NCBI GenBank assembly: GCA_020466095.1
Contig: CM035808.1
Coordinates: 52,001,889-52,065,888, forward strand
Length of the DNA: 64,000 bases
Source of the DNA: Chlorops oryzae
Lineage: Eukaryota > Arthropoda > Insecta > Diptera > Chloropidae
Direction: 5' to 3'
The position numbers were made by a program, and so were the translations under genes. Under the pieces are notes generated by a model. It saw only the letters and a program-made list of their open reading frames with translations. It had not been told where the DNA came from and made no database searches. Shown here piece after piece: positions 11,832 to 22,135 of the stretch (positions are counted from its first letter, which is position 1; each line of letters begins with the position of its first letter).

Positions 11832-12215
11832 CTTATAATTGTTTGTGATATTCTATTCTCTTTGTCTTTTACTCTTAACGTACCAAGCACGGAAACAATA
11901 TCTGCTATGAAACAACAACAAAAACAACGCTGAAATTTGCACATGAAAATTAAGAGCACGGAAAGAGCAAAAATGTGTTTATTGAAAAACTCTTTCGCCG
12001 ATAAAAGTAGATATAGAAGTCAGATATAGCCCATTTATACTCCCCGCAATAGATTTTGATAATATATACCATCTGTTAAAATTTCAGCTCAAAAGAAAGT
12101 ATATAACTAAAGTTATAAGCAATAAACTTTTTGTGCTCGCCTATTAATATATAAGATTGTGGAGGAAAAATATTTGTTTTTCATTTCGTTAATAATTCAT
12201 GCGGGAAGGGGTTAA

Positions 12216-12791
12216 CTGAAGTTTGTCGACCAAGCAACGACTGTCTCCCGTTTTCAATGACGAAAAATGTTGCAAAAATGTCGCCATGAACTGAAATTGA
12301 AGCCTCGAAAACACAAACAATTGTAAGCGCCTGCTTAGACGCATAAGCTCTAAATTGGGTGGTTGAATCAGTACGAACGTTTAAAATAGTTGCCTTTCTC
12401 TTATTGAGACGCACCCCCAATCTCTCTGACTCAATAGGTTAAATCGTGACCCTGAATCAATAATCAACGAGATCGGTTAACCACCGATTCGGCATCTTAC
12501 ATTTTCCTCCACTTCTCCGTCGCTCGATACCAAGAAACAAGAATCGTTTCGCTTTGTACACTGGATCTCTTCTTCCTCGATTGATCGTATGTATATTAGC
12601 TCGACGATTTTTCCAGTTTCCATTAAAAGGGTTTGCTTGCTGTCGCTTCAAGTTTGTTCTGCATTTACGAGAAAAATGGCTCAGTCGCCCACACTAATTG
12701 CACTTCATATGCAACGCTATGCCGAACTTTGTGGGATTTGATCCTGCTTACGCTTTCAATATCAGGCTTAGAGGACATGGCCTGGGACTAC
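12216..12791 (-). pseudogene. Gypsy M nucleocapsid/protease region
   Basis: Basic residues (NWKNRRANIHTINRGRRDPVYK, in pieces) follow gag. The retropepsin region reads as IDSGSRFNLLS near 12450 in one frame and DIFATFFVIENGRQSLLGR near 12230 in another, so the protease is frameshifted. The piggyBac-like element lies within the protease/RT junction. Protease would cleave Gag-Pol; this copy cannot make it. Confidence 0.65.
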
Positions 12792-13334
12792 TTACCGATT
12801 TCTTCGTCTATTCGACAGCGTGCTTTCCTTCTCTAACAGTTTCCTCTTTAAATCCGCTGAAGCCCACACATCAATTATTTTGTCCATGAGACAAATTTTT
12901 TCAATTTCCTCCTTGGTCTCGCCAAACGAACACTTGCTCATCTGTTGGCGTAGACGTAGCACAAATTTAGAGAAATTCTCTCCCTCTGCTGGTACAATAT
13001 TTCTGAACAGATATCTCTCAAACGCCACGTTTTGCTTCGGCGAGAAGTACTCAGTTAGTTTGTTTATCAATATTTTATAAAAATCGTTTTTTTTCGCCGT
13101 ATCATACTCTACTACTGCGCCTGGCAAAGAGTAACACACTGTTTGCAGTTGCTGTCCACCCAAATGTGACAGCTTGTTTCTTTTCCGAATGGCCGTCGTG
13201 ATCTCTTCAGCGTCGACATATATCTGAAACGAACGCAACCATTTTTCCCACTCTCCTCGAATGAGTGACTTGTCAATGCTGTCAAACAAAAATGGCTTCA
13301 ACTCAGACATCTCATCTCTTGATAACTCGATCAA
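12792..13334 (-). pseudogene. Gypsy M Gag, N-terminal 180 residues
   Basis: The open frame MIELSRDEMSELKPF... contains the retrotransposon Gag core: WEKWLRSFQIYV, LLxxLGGQQLQ-like and YFSPKQNVAFERYLFR, then FSKFVLRLRQQMSKCSFG and IVDKI-like helices (ICLMDKIIDVWAS). Gag would form the cytoplasmic particle that packages element RNA. The frame ends in a basic run where the nucleocapsid should start. It is the first gene after the 5' LTR/leader once the LINE is removed. Confidence 0.8.
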
Positions 13335-13407
13335 TGTTCAGAATAGCTTCAATATTGGATGAGAAGAAGAAAAAAAAAACAACACGCACGAATTAGTTCA
13401 AAACAAT
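13335..13407 (-). other. Gypsy M leader, gag-proximal part
   Basis: Short AT-rich leader segment between the gag start and the LINE insertion; the rest of the leader lies on the far side of the LINE (17726-17943). No separate feature is seen. Confidence 0.5.
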
Positions 13408-13602
13408 AATATATTTTTTTCACTTCTATTGGCTTTCGAACTGTGAAGACGTGCAGTGCGGACATCGTTTATCGTAGAAAGGAAAAACGAATCAGAAATA
13501 TTTAACTTTAAAGTTTAATATTGTGATTGAATCAAACTGTTAAAAGAAATTCGATTGAGTAGATAGGACTACAGTGCGAATTTAAAAATAATTGTCAAAT
13601 AA

Positions 13603-14898
13603 ATGACTGAGTGCAATAAGTGCAAAAACGCCATTAAGGGCGAAACTGGCATTCGGTGCGAGGGAGTATGTGGGAAGTGCTATCATTCGACAGCGAAGTG
13701 TTCGGGCATAGACCAGTACTCGAGCAATGCACTCAATACGAACGCAATGCTGCGGTTTATGTGTGATGACTGTATGCAATACATACAGAACGTCGACCTT
13801 GTGTTGCGGGAAATGCAGGAAGTGGTTAAGAAGAATAATAATTACCAAAAAGAATATAAGCGGGAGTTCAATGACTCCCTGAAATCAAATGAGAGCGAAA
13901 TTAAGCAGTTGCTAGAGGCAATTGAGTCCCGCTACATAGAGAGAGTTAGAAAGGTGGCTAAAGTGCAAGAAGCGTGTGAGAAGAAGATAAGTGAAGTTGA
14001 GAAGGGATTGACATCATTTGCGGAAACAATTAAAGAGCAATCTAGCCTAATCTGTAAAGAGATTGATAGCAACAAAAAAGAGAATATGAAAACGTGTGAT
14101 GAGGTGAAGAAAATGATGATGGACGAAAGCGGTGCAAGTGGAAAAGAGACGTATGCGGCGAAGCTCAGGAGAGGTTTAAAGAGTGCACCGGTTGTGCTTA
14201 AGCCTAAGAGTGTGCAAGATAATGAAAAAACGAAGAAAGAAATGAAAACAAAAATAAATCCAACTGAGCTAAAAGTGAAAGTTGATGTTATGAAGAATAG
14301 GCAGAACGGAGCAATAGCAATACAGTATGCAACAAACAAGGATCGAGATATTTTGACGAGAGAGATCAAAGAAAAAATGGGAGAAAATTATGTTGTTGAG
14401 TTGCCTGGATTGCGGAATCCTAAGATTTTGGTGACAGGAATTAGGGAGGAGATGAACGAGGAGTACATAGTGAAGGCAATAAGGAATCAAAACATATTAG
14501 AGTTCCAAACAATTAAATGCATCAAAATATATAAATCAAAGAAAAATCAGCGAGTGTATAATGCAATTATCGAGGTTGACGGAAATTCGTTCCATAAAGT
14601 GCTGAAGGATGGAAGAATAAACATCGGATGGGACAGATGCGCAGTCTACGAGTGCCTAAACGTGTTGAGATGCTTTAAGTGCTGGGGATACAACCGTTAT
14701 TCGACTGTCTGCAAGGAGCAGAGCCAAATATGTGCAAAGTGTGGAGAGGCCGGCCATAGGCATCAGGATTGTAAAAATGCGGAGTCAAAATGCATAAATT
14801 GTGTGAGGGCAAAGGAGCAGTTGAGACTGAATGATATAAGGACTGATCACGACAGCAGGGACCAGAGTTGTGAAATACTTCAGAGAAAGATACGTTAG
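13603..14898 (+). CDS. LINE ORF1 protein (PHD-like finger plus zinc knuckles), copy 1
   Basis: An intact 431-residue frame. Residues ~4-60 form a C4HC3-like finger (CNKCKNAIKG, CEGVCGKCYHSTAKCSG, CDDC). Residues ~75-190 are lysine/glutamate-rich and probably coiled coil. A central block (VELPGLRNPKILVTGI) resembles an RRM-like fold and the C-terminus carries CCHC-type knuckles (CFKCWGYN..., CAKCGEAGHRHQDC, CINC). ORF1 proteins bind LINE RNA. In this copy the first knuckle reads NRYSTVC where copy 2 has NHKSTVC, losing its histidine ligand. The start is the first ATG after the 5' UTR. Confidence 0.85.
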   Translation: MTECNKCKNAIKGETGIRCEGVCGKCYHSTAKCSGIDQYSSNALNTNAMLRFMCDDCMQYIQNVDLVLREMQEVVKKNNNYQKEYKREFNDSLKSNESEIKQLLEAIESRYIERVRKVAKVQEACEKKISEVEKGLTSFAETIKEQSSLICKEIDSNKKENMKTCDEVKKMMMDESGASGKETYAAKLRRGLKSAPVVLKPKSVQDNEKTKKEMKTKINPTELKVKVDVMKNRQNGAIAIQYATNKDRDILTREIKEKMGENYVVELPGLRNPKILVTGIREEMNEEYIVKAIRNQNILEFQTIKCIKIYKSKKNQRVYNAIIEVDGNSFHKVLKDGRINIGWDRCAVYECLNVLRCFKCWGYNRYSTVCKEQSQICAKCGEAGHRHQDCKNAESKCINCVRAKEQLRLNDIRTDHDSRDQSCEILQRKIR

Positions 14899-14943
14899 GA
14901 AGGGGAAAGAGTGCAATATTAGCAACCAAAAAGTAGTATTAGC

Positions 14944-17643
14944 TGTTTCTATCTGAACATAGGTGGAATGCGATCTAATTTCGAGCAGCTAAGCGTGCTG
15001 GTGGCTGAAAATGAATATGAGTTCATTGCATTATCGGAAATGCACTTAACGGAAATAATAGAAGACTCTGAAATAGCGATTAACGGATATAACCTTGTGA
15101 GATGTGATAGTGTATCTAGTCATACGGGCGGTGCTGCAATATACATTAAACGAGAATGGCAAATCCAGTCAACGAGTATATCAGCTGTGGATAAGAAGGT
15201 ATGGTGGTTATCGGTGAAAGTGCATTATCGCGAAATGCAGTACGTGTTGATTCTACAGATCGCCTCACAGGACGAATTCCCCGGAAACTGAATTCATTGA
15301 ATTCTTGGCATCCAAGATGGATGAGTCGGAACAGACGAGTTCCATAATAATAATGGGTGACTTTAACATAAATTGACTCGAGAACAGTGCAAGCAAGCGG
15401 CGGCTTCAGCAAATAATCATAGACTGTGCATTTAAACAAATAGTAAATGAGCCGACGAGGAAAACTGAAATATCATCAACTCTAATTGACTATGTTATAA
15501 CAAACGTGAAAAATATTAGTGTGAAAATAGAAAATGACCACAAAATAAGCGATCATGAATCGCTTGATATTGAGATTAAGGTGGAAAGGCGAATTTGGCA
15601 TCCGTCGGTCAAGAACATTTCATCAGTGAAATTTAATAAGAGGACTTTCTGTGATATTTTGACAAATAGTAATTTTATAACGATACCGAACCTCGAGAAC
15701 TGTGATATAATGGCTGTGATATTTAGTGATTCTATAAGTAATGCCCTCAGAGTCATGACTAGATATAGGAATATAAATACCAGAACTAACTGTGATATGT
15801 GGTATAATACCAGACTTCGCAATATGAAATCCCAAAAAGTACAAATGTATAGAAAAGCAGTAATAACACAGCGTCAGGTGGATTGGAGCAATTATCGAGT
15901 CATCAGAAATAAATTTGTAGCAGAGTTAAAACGAGCAAAAAACCTGTATGTTAGAAAAACTGATGAACGATCGCGAGACCAAAAAACAATGTGGCTGAAT
16001 ATTAAAAAGTTAATTCTCGGGCAGGAGCGACAAGAGATAGATAAACTTATAATAAATGGAACGGCTGTGATAGAGCCGAGTAATATAGTGAACTGCATGA
16101 ACGATTTTTTTGTCGAAAGCATCGTAGAAATACATAACAACATACAAAATGAGAGATATGAAAATTTGATTGAAGATAGCGGAAACGAATTTGTGCTCAG
16201 AACGATAGACTTGAATGAACTAAAATTAATTATTAAAGAAATGAATAATAAAAAAGACTGGAAAGGACTAACGGCGCGTATGTTAATGGAAGCATTCGAT
16301 ATTATTGGTTCGGCTTTCTTAAGGGTAATAAACTCATCCTTAGAATGTGGTACGTTTCCGAATTGTTGGAAGGAATCTAGAGTTGTCCCAATTGGAAAAA
16401 TTAAAAACGCGGAAAATCCAGAAAACTTTAGACCGATAAACACGTTGAGATTGGAAAGCAAAATTTTGGAGAAAATCGTACACAAGCAGCTAACTGAGTA
16501 TTTGGAGACACGAAGCTTGCTATCTGATCGACAATCAGGGTTTAGGAGTAACCACAGCTGCGAGTCAATGCTGAATCTGGTGTTATCTCAATGGAGGGGG
16601 GAAGTTGTGGCAAAAAAGTGTATAGTAGCAGTTTTCCTAGATCTTCAACGCGCGTTTGAAACAATCGACAGAGAAATTCTGCTGATGAAACTGGAAAAAT
16701 ACGGCATAAGGGGCGTGGCGTTGAGATGGTTTGCCACATATCTGGCAGGAAGGAAACAGCGAACAAGGATTGGCAATGAGCTATCAAGGGAAAGAGAAGT
16801 AAATTTGGGTGTTCCTCAAGGTGCAATACTGGGAACACTGTTATTCATCATATATATGAATGATATTGGAAAAGTGGTTAGACATTCGGAGGTGTGTCTG
16901 TTTGCGGATGACACGCTAGTATACGTGTGCGGTAATTCCCCGGAGGAGTGTATAATGCGGATTAACGATGACTTGCGAAGAATTGGTGCATTCTTTAAAA
17001 TGAACAAGCTAAGCTTGAATGCAAGGAAAACTAAATCTATGGTTATAAATGTTGAAACAGATAGAAATATAATAATAGATAATGATGTAGTGGAAAAAGT
17101 AACAGAGATAAAATACCTAGGAGTAATAATTGACCGGAATCTTAAATTCGATAAGCATACTGATTATATATGTAAGAAAATTGCATAAACATATATAATG
17201 TCCTTATAAAGCCGCATTTCGAATATTGCTCAACAATAATTTTCCTAAGCGCGGGATACAATATTGACAGGCTGCAAAGATTGCAAAACAAGGGAATGCG
17301 TGCAGTTCTTATGTGTGGCAATCGGGTATCAGCTAGATTTATGCTTGAATGTCTAAAATGGTTGTCGGTTAAGCAAAGAATATGGATGAATGTATTAATG
17401 TTTGTTTTTAAAATCAAATTTAATTTGGTACCTAGATATTTAAGCTCGCAATTGCAATTTGTCTCGGGCGTGCAGCCATACAACTTAAGGAATAATAATG
17501 ATTTTAGAACGACTGCAGCACAAAACAGTTTGCTATACAAGGGGCTGAACCTGTTTAATAATCTCCCTAATGATATAAAATATGAGGCAAATATGTTAAG
17601 ATTCAAACACAAAATTGTAAGCTTTGTAAAAGAAAACTATTAA
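14944..17643 (+). pseudogene. LINE ORF2 (endonuclease-reverse transcriptase), copy 1
   Basis: The endonuclease starts SCFYLNIGGMRSNFEQL. Its active-site phrase reads LSEMHL here (LSETHL in copy 2), and five bases are missing near 15254, shifting the frame. A TGA at 15374 replaces the tryptophan expected after GDFNIN. RT domains follow in a 560-residue frame (15506-17188): FRPINTL, DRQSGFRSNHS, FLDLQRAFE, GVPQGAILG and catalytic FADDTLV. A stop and frame change at 17186 mark a small internal deletion. The C-terminal block runs 17281-17643 (QNKGMRAVL...LKWLSVKQR). Not functional. Confidence 0.9.
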
Positions 17644-17725
17644 TTATAGTGAAGGATAAATTGTAATTATTTGTGAAAAATAGCAACAACTTTGCTAAAT
17701 AAACTACTACTACTACTACTACTAC

Positions 17726-17943
17726 ATCCGAGACGGTAATTGGATTTTTTTTTTACCAACCTCAATGTGAACTTTGCTACCAAAACACAATTGTTTGTGT
17801 TTTTTTTTTCTGTCCTTCCGTTGTTCCTTTTTTTCCGTCCTTCAACACAATTGTTTGTGTTTTTTTTTTGTGTCCTTCCGTTGTTCGTTTTTTTCCCGTT
17901 CTTCCGCTATTCCTTCTTCCTTCCAGTTTATCCTCGTCGCCAA
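17726..17943 (-). other. Gypsy M leader and primer-binding site
   Basis: The minus strand reads TTGGCGACGAGGA (17931-17943) directly after the 5' LTR, a PBS-like sequence. Further in, a ~60-bp unit is repeated twice (AACACAATTG at 17784 and 17844); it contains the palindrome AACACAATTGTTTGTGTT and long T runs. Short ORFs here are only repeat-derived. Confidence 0.65.
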
Positions 17944-18160
17944 TGTAACAACCGCCTATTTGGTCACTACTGGATTCCCAAATAATAAGGATCATCCAAT
18001 TCTAGTTTGTTGTCAATCCTTTATTTATTTCCTGTTTGATTAAGTGAACAGATCTAGATCGTTCCGCTCGTCACAATCGGCTGAACTTTTTATATTTTTC
18101 ATTCTTTTTTATTGAATTATTATTTCATATCTCAAAGCCTACTCAGAAGCGATTGCCGCA
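17944..18160 (-). repeat. 5' LTR of gypsy M (unit 1)
   Basis: 217 bp, TG...CA on the plus strand, followed by AATGA (18161-18165), the same five bases that precede 7382. Confidence 0.9.
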
Positions 18161-19360
18161 AATGATATTACAGAAAAGCAGCCATGGTCAATGCCTGCAG
18201 TTGAGGGTATCTTGTCAACGCTAGCCGACAAGAAAGTTTTTACTACTCTCGATTTAATGTCGGGCTATTTCCAGATTGAATTGGACGAGGAATCGAAGCA
18301 GTATACAGCATTTGTAACACATCATGGTCACTTTTATTTTAATCGCATGCCATTTGGATTGCGAAACGCACCGAGTGCGTTCCGAAGAATAATGAACGAA
18401 GTTATAACACCAATGCGCGACAAAGTAGCCAGCTATGTTGATGAAGTTATTATTGCATATAAGACGGTCGAAGAGGGAATACGTTACTTGAAGGAGTTTC
18501 TAACTATCATTAAGAATGTGGGACTCACATTGAGGCTGTCAAAATGGTCATTTTTAATGGAAAGCGTAATATTTTTGGTACATCAATTAACCTCTGACGG
18601 AATTCAACCGGGAACCAGGAAAACAGAACCCATTCCAGAGCCACGAAATGTCACCTAAGTGAGACTATTTTTAGGTCAAACGGTTTTCTTTAGGAAATTG
18701 ATTCCAAATTATGCACATATTGCTGCACCGATAACACAGCTGTTACGCAAAGACAGTATCTTTATTTGGAATGAACGTTGCAGTAAGGCATTCAATGACT
18801 TGGTGAAAATCCTTAGTAAGGAGCCGGTACTGGGAAAATATGACGTCGACAAACAGCAACAAATCCATACGAATGCGAGCAGTGATGGCCTCGCAGCTAT
18901 TCTTATGCAAATTGAAGAGCACGGTACACGACTATTAGCTTATTATAGTCATCTATATAGTGATGCGGAAAAGAAATATCACTCGTACGAATTTGAACTG
19001 TTGGCCGCGGTTGAAGCTTGTGAACGATTCAGGATGTATGTTCTGGGTAAACAGTTTGTGGTTATAACGGATTGTCAAGCTATTGTAAAAACGAGCAACA
19101 TGAAGCCATTAGCAGCTCGTATTAGTCGATGGATGCTGCGTTTGGCTGAGTATGATCTTAAGTTTGAATACCAAGAGAATGCAAAAATTACGCATGTGGA
19201 TGTCATGAGTAGGGCTCCAATCGAGGTTGAATCAACAGCTGTCGAGGTTGTCTCTGAAAAACTTATGGTGATCACTGATAAGGTGGAAGATTGGATAGCA
19301 GTGATTCAGCGAGCCGATCCAAAATTAAGAACGCTAGTTGAGATTATGACGTGTAAATGA
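18161..19360 (+). pseudogene. Gypsy A reverse transcriptase/RNase H, second part (unit 1)
   Basis: Continues the RT broken off at 7381: MPAVEGILSTL, TTLDLMSGYFQIEL, HGHFYFNRMPFGLRNAPS, then SYVDEVIIAY where YxDD is expected, so the second catalytic aspartate is replaced by glutamate. A stop at 18656 (TAA) separates RT from VRLFLGQTVFFRKLI, the RT connection. RNase H follows (IHTNASSDGLAAIL, with N for the usual D, and EFELLAAVEACERFR). Both catalytic sites are damaged. Confidence 0.88.
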
Positions 19361-19388
19361 TAATGCTTTACTGGTAGTACCTTCAGGA

Positions 19389-19670
19389 ATGCGTTGGCGG
19401 ATTATAAAGCTGTGGCATGACGATTCGCGTCATGTCAGTGTGGAAGTTACAATATCGAAGACGAGCAAGTTATTTTGGTTTTCAAAGATACGTAACATGG
19501 TAAAAAGCTACATCAAGTCATGTATCGAATGTAGTTATTATCACTCGCCGAAAAGTAAGGAGTGTCAGTTTTATGGTATGAATATACCTAAAGTTCCGTT
19601 CCAAGTCTTGAATATGGACCATCTGGGGCGTTTCGTAAAAAGCAAGCAAGGCAACGAATATATACATTAG
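19389..19670 (+). pseudogene. Gypsy A integrase N-terminal part (unit 1)
   Basis: Includes HxxxxH- and CxxC-like zinc-finger residues (SYIKSCIECSYYHSPKSKECQ) and VLNMDHLGRF, where the first catalytic aspartate would lie in a D-H-L-G context. The frame ends at TAG 19670, where transposon Y begins. The rest of the integrase core and the 3' LTR are missing. Confidence 0.8.
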
Positions 19671-21940
19671 ACCGGTTCAAAAATGTATGGGGAAAATTAT
19701 GTGTCTATTTTTCTTCGGTGCGCGTCCATTTTCTGAAAGGTCTACCCTAAATGAGAAGAAAAATATTTCAAGACCCCAAACATTTTGACCCCTAGGTGTG
19801 GCACAAATCGTTTGAAGGTCATTTTTGAGCTATTTATTACCTTAAACCTTTTGAATAATGTGTTGTCCAAACAAAAACAAATATGGATAATTTTTCGATG
19901 GCAGATTATTAACAATAATCCAAATAATTTTTGGGTTTCTTACTTTTTTGAAAAATTTTTGTCGGTTATTTTTGGCGGAATTTTTCGTATGAAATTTAAC
20001 TCCTCAGCGAACATTTTCTTTATTCTACATCAAATATTTTTCTTATTTTGTTCTAGCAAAAAAAAAACTAGCATTTTTCTATTTTTGCGTGAAGATTGCC
20101 CTTTCTTACGCTATATATAGTTGTACATTTTTTGGATAATCAAATTATAAAAAAAAAAAATTAAACTGAAAGGATTTAATTTTTTTTTTTTAAATTTTAA
20201 AATTTTTTCTGTGGTTATCTAGCATCTGCAGCAAATATTGTTTTTGTTCGTCATTTGATGATATTGAACTATTAAAATCAGTAGCTAATGCTACACCTCA
20301 TTCTGCTTAATCATTTATAACATTAAGCTGCGTAACAATTTGAAGACCGCTAACACAAGCGCTGTTATTAAGCCACTCAGTAGGGTCAAGCATTACGAAA
20401 TCTGTAGATATTTCGAGTTTTTGGAAAAATTGCTGCGTGTTGTTGGTAACGAAATCGTTCAAATTAACATTTAAATAAGAAGTTTTTTAGCAGCCATTTT
20501 CAATGTTTTTTCTTTTCCTGGGTTTTGTTTAATTGATTCCGCCATTTTTTTGTGAATGTCAACACTTAGCGACCTATCGAAAAAGGATAGCCCCACAAGC
20601 TCTTCACCAAGATACCACAAGTGATTCTCAAATTTCCGTATTGCGATTTCTGCTATCTGAGGATTAATACGTCTGTACCTATAAAATATAAAGAAATGAA
20701 TTCACCTTTAGTCAGTTAGAAGCAAATTTAATTCCGTTGTGTACCTTTCTAAATACTGAAGAAACTCCAAATCGTTTCTAGGTGTCATTGCGGGAAGTGG
20801 CGACAAAAACCAATATTTGTTGTACACTCCGACAACAAATAAGCAAACGTCTTGAACTTGTTGCTTTTCTTGAGGAGACATTGGAAACTGATCTTGAAAC
20901 ATCCAAATTTTTAAGGAATAAATGGCTTTGGACATCCATCTTGCTCTGTGCATTGCTCCAGGATATCTAAAGCGTATCTTTGTCTCGTTTTCCCCCCCAA
21001 GGAAGATTACAATAAGCTCCAGTAATTCGGCATAATCATGTCTTGCGTGATGAAGCTATAATATCAAATAATTTCTCTAAATTATGAAGAAATAATTAGA
21101 TCAGAGATATACCAAAAGTGGGGTTTTGGCGAAATCCTCTCTGCCATTAAGGCACTAATTTTTCCGAAAATGTAATCATCATCTATACCTTTCCGAAATT
21201 CATATTGCTTAATATTTTGCCAATGCTTTTGAAATCTTTTAAATAAAAAAATATCAGGACTGATGGTCGATCCGTCAGCACTTTTCATTACAGTGGAGAA
21301 AATAAGTTCGAGAATGTGGTGTCTGCACGCCAAATGCAGGAAACTTTTGTCTCACTCCTTTTCTATCAATGCGCAAGCACCATTTCTTTTCCCTTGAAGC
21401 ATAATATAAATTATTATTCGTGTAAGAATGCTGTTGTGTATGAGAATAAAGCTACCTGTGTTTGTGGCAGTGGTATCAAAGCAGAGACCACAAATTTTTT
21501 CTTTCAATTTCCACTCGTGAATCAACGGGCAAATGGCTCTTGCTTGGTTTTTACCAGTACCACTTTGAAGAGAGGGTACCCCTAGCAATTGAGACTTTCC
21601 TCCTCCTGAAATCAAAACTGGTAATCGATCAACGGGAGCGCGTCCTGTTTAAGAGGGCAACAATTTTCCATCCCAATGAATTGTTAATTGGATTTTAGTG
21701 TCAAACCCAATCTTGATATTTTCTGCCTCTTGCCTTCGCGACTTCATTCTTGTTCTCCTCGTGGTTGATATACTTAAAATTAAATTGTTATTTTTACAAC
21801 CCATTTCAGACAGAACGGATCCAGGAACTAAAATTGCCTTGCTGTTCGATATGTTCGCTCTATCCAGAGAAGAACATATTGCTGAAGATAAAATATTTAT
21901 TGGGGGACTATTGAGACACAATCGCAATTAAGCCCAACAC
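19671..21940 (-). mobile_element. Transposon Y (unnamed DNA transposon family), unit 1
   Basis: Inserted in gypsy A integrase, starting ACCGGTTCAAAAATG. The minus strand, read from 21940, gives in order NSPPINILSSAIC, IQLTIHWDGKLLP, the acidic FDTTATNTG, ACRHHILELIF, SPDIFLFKRFQKHW, ELLELIVIFLGG, ARWMSKAIYSLKIWMF and PRNDLEFLQ, spread over several frames. This motif order is shared with 1-1355. The product is probably an RNase H-fold transposase, but the superfamily is not named here. The N-terminal end is cut by the duplication boundary. Bases 19700-20640 are an AT-rich non-coding 3' region. Confidence 0.65.
20708..21927 (-). pseudogene. Transposon Y transposase-like gene, unit 1
   Basis: Conserved blocks lie in at least three frames: 21927-21649 (N-terminal helices, QEAENIKIGF, then HWDGK), 21615-21352 (ISGGGKSQLLGVPSLQSGTG, FDTTATNTG), 21333-21082 (CRHHILELIF, DDDYIFGKI) and 20953-20708 (ARWMSK...PRNDL). 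At least two frameshifts and a stop separate them. The blocks are well conserved in spacing, so decay is mostly by small indels. Confidence 0.7.
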
Positions 21941-22135
21941 AATATATTTTTTTCACTTCTATTGGCTTTCGAACTGTGAAGACGTGCAGTGCGGACATCG
22001 TTTATCGTAGAAAGGAAAAACGAATCAGAAATATTTAACTTTAAAGTTTAATATTGTGATTGAATCAAACTGTTAAAAGAAATTCGATTGAGTAGATAGG
22101 ACTACAGTGCGAATTTAAAAATAATTGTCAAATAA

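Larger units (their letters stand above)
10271..12211. mobile_element. piggyBac-like element with TTAA target sites, non-autonomous
   Basis: Ends are CCCCTTCTCGC (10271) and its inverted counterpart GCGGGAAGGGG (ending 12211), each bordered by TTAA (10267-10270 and 12212-12215). Excising it rejoins gypsy M protease (LLGRQTS) to the next protease residues (LGIQVNKVEC). No transposase is recognisable, so it would depend on an enzyme supplied elsewhere. Short C-rich ends plus TTAA are diagnostic of the piggyBac superfamily; the coding content cannot confirm it. Confidence 0.75.
13408..17725 (+). mobile_element. Non-LTR retrotransposon (CR1/Jockey group), copy 1
   Basis: A two-ORF LINE: ORF1 with a PHD-like finger and CCHC knuckles, ORF2 with apurinic endonuclease and RT, and a 3' end of CTA repeats (ACTACTACTACTAC, 17701-17725) instead of poly(A). 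It lies in the leader of gypsy M, whose sequence resumes at 17726. No clear target duplication is visible. The 5' edge coincides with the duplication boundary, so its true 5' end is uncertain by about 15 bp. Confidence 0.85.
7382..18160 (-). mobile_element. Gypsy M: minus-strand Ty3/gypsy (mag-like) provirus with nested insertions
   Basis: Two 217-bp LTRs (7382-7598 and 17944-18160) begin TGTAACAACC and end GCCGCA on the plus strand. They are flanked by AATGA duplications at 7377-7381 and 18161-18165. On the minus strand a purine tract (AAAATGGAGGGA) abuts the 3' LTR and a PBS-like TTGGCGACGAGGA abuts the 5' LTR. Between them, reading leftwards, are gag, zinc-finger/protease, RT-RNase H and integrase. 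Removing the piggyBac-like element (10271-12211) and the LINE (13408-17725) leaves about 4.5 kb. About a dozen LTR differences by eye (~6%) show an old insertion. Confidence 0.9.
13408..21940. repeat. Tandem duplication, unit 1 (8533 bp)
   Basis: Matches 21941-30478 base for base by eye outside a patch at about 14696-15266. The unit starts with AATATATTTTTTTCAC at the LINE 5' edge and ends with AAGCCCAACAC inside transposon Y. The offset is 8533 bp before about 15254 and 8538 bp after it, because unit 1 lacks five bases (AGCGT) in ORF2. Confidence 0.95.

Noticed and set aside
13582..13848. Minus-strand ORFs over the LINE ORF1 and ORF2
   Set aside because: Antisense shadows of long, motif-bearing plus-strand frames.
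17740..18043. Phe/Ser/Leu-rich ORFs in the gypsy M leader (and their duplicates at 26278-26581)
   Set aside because: They arise from T-rich 60-bp leader repeats and LTR sequence; no conserved motif.
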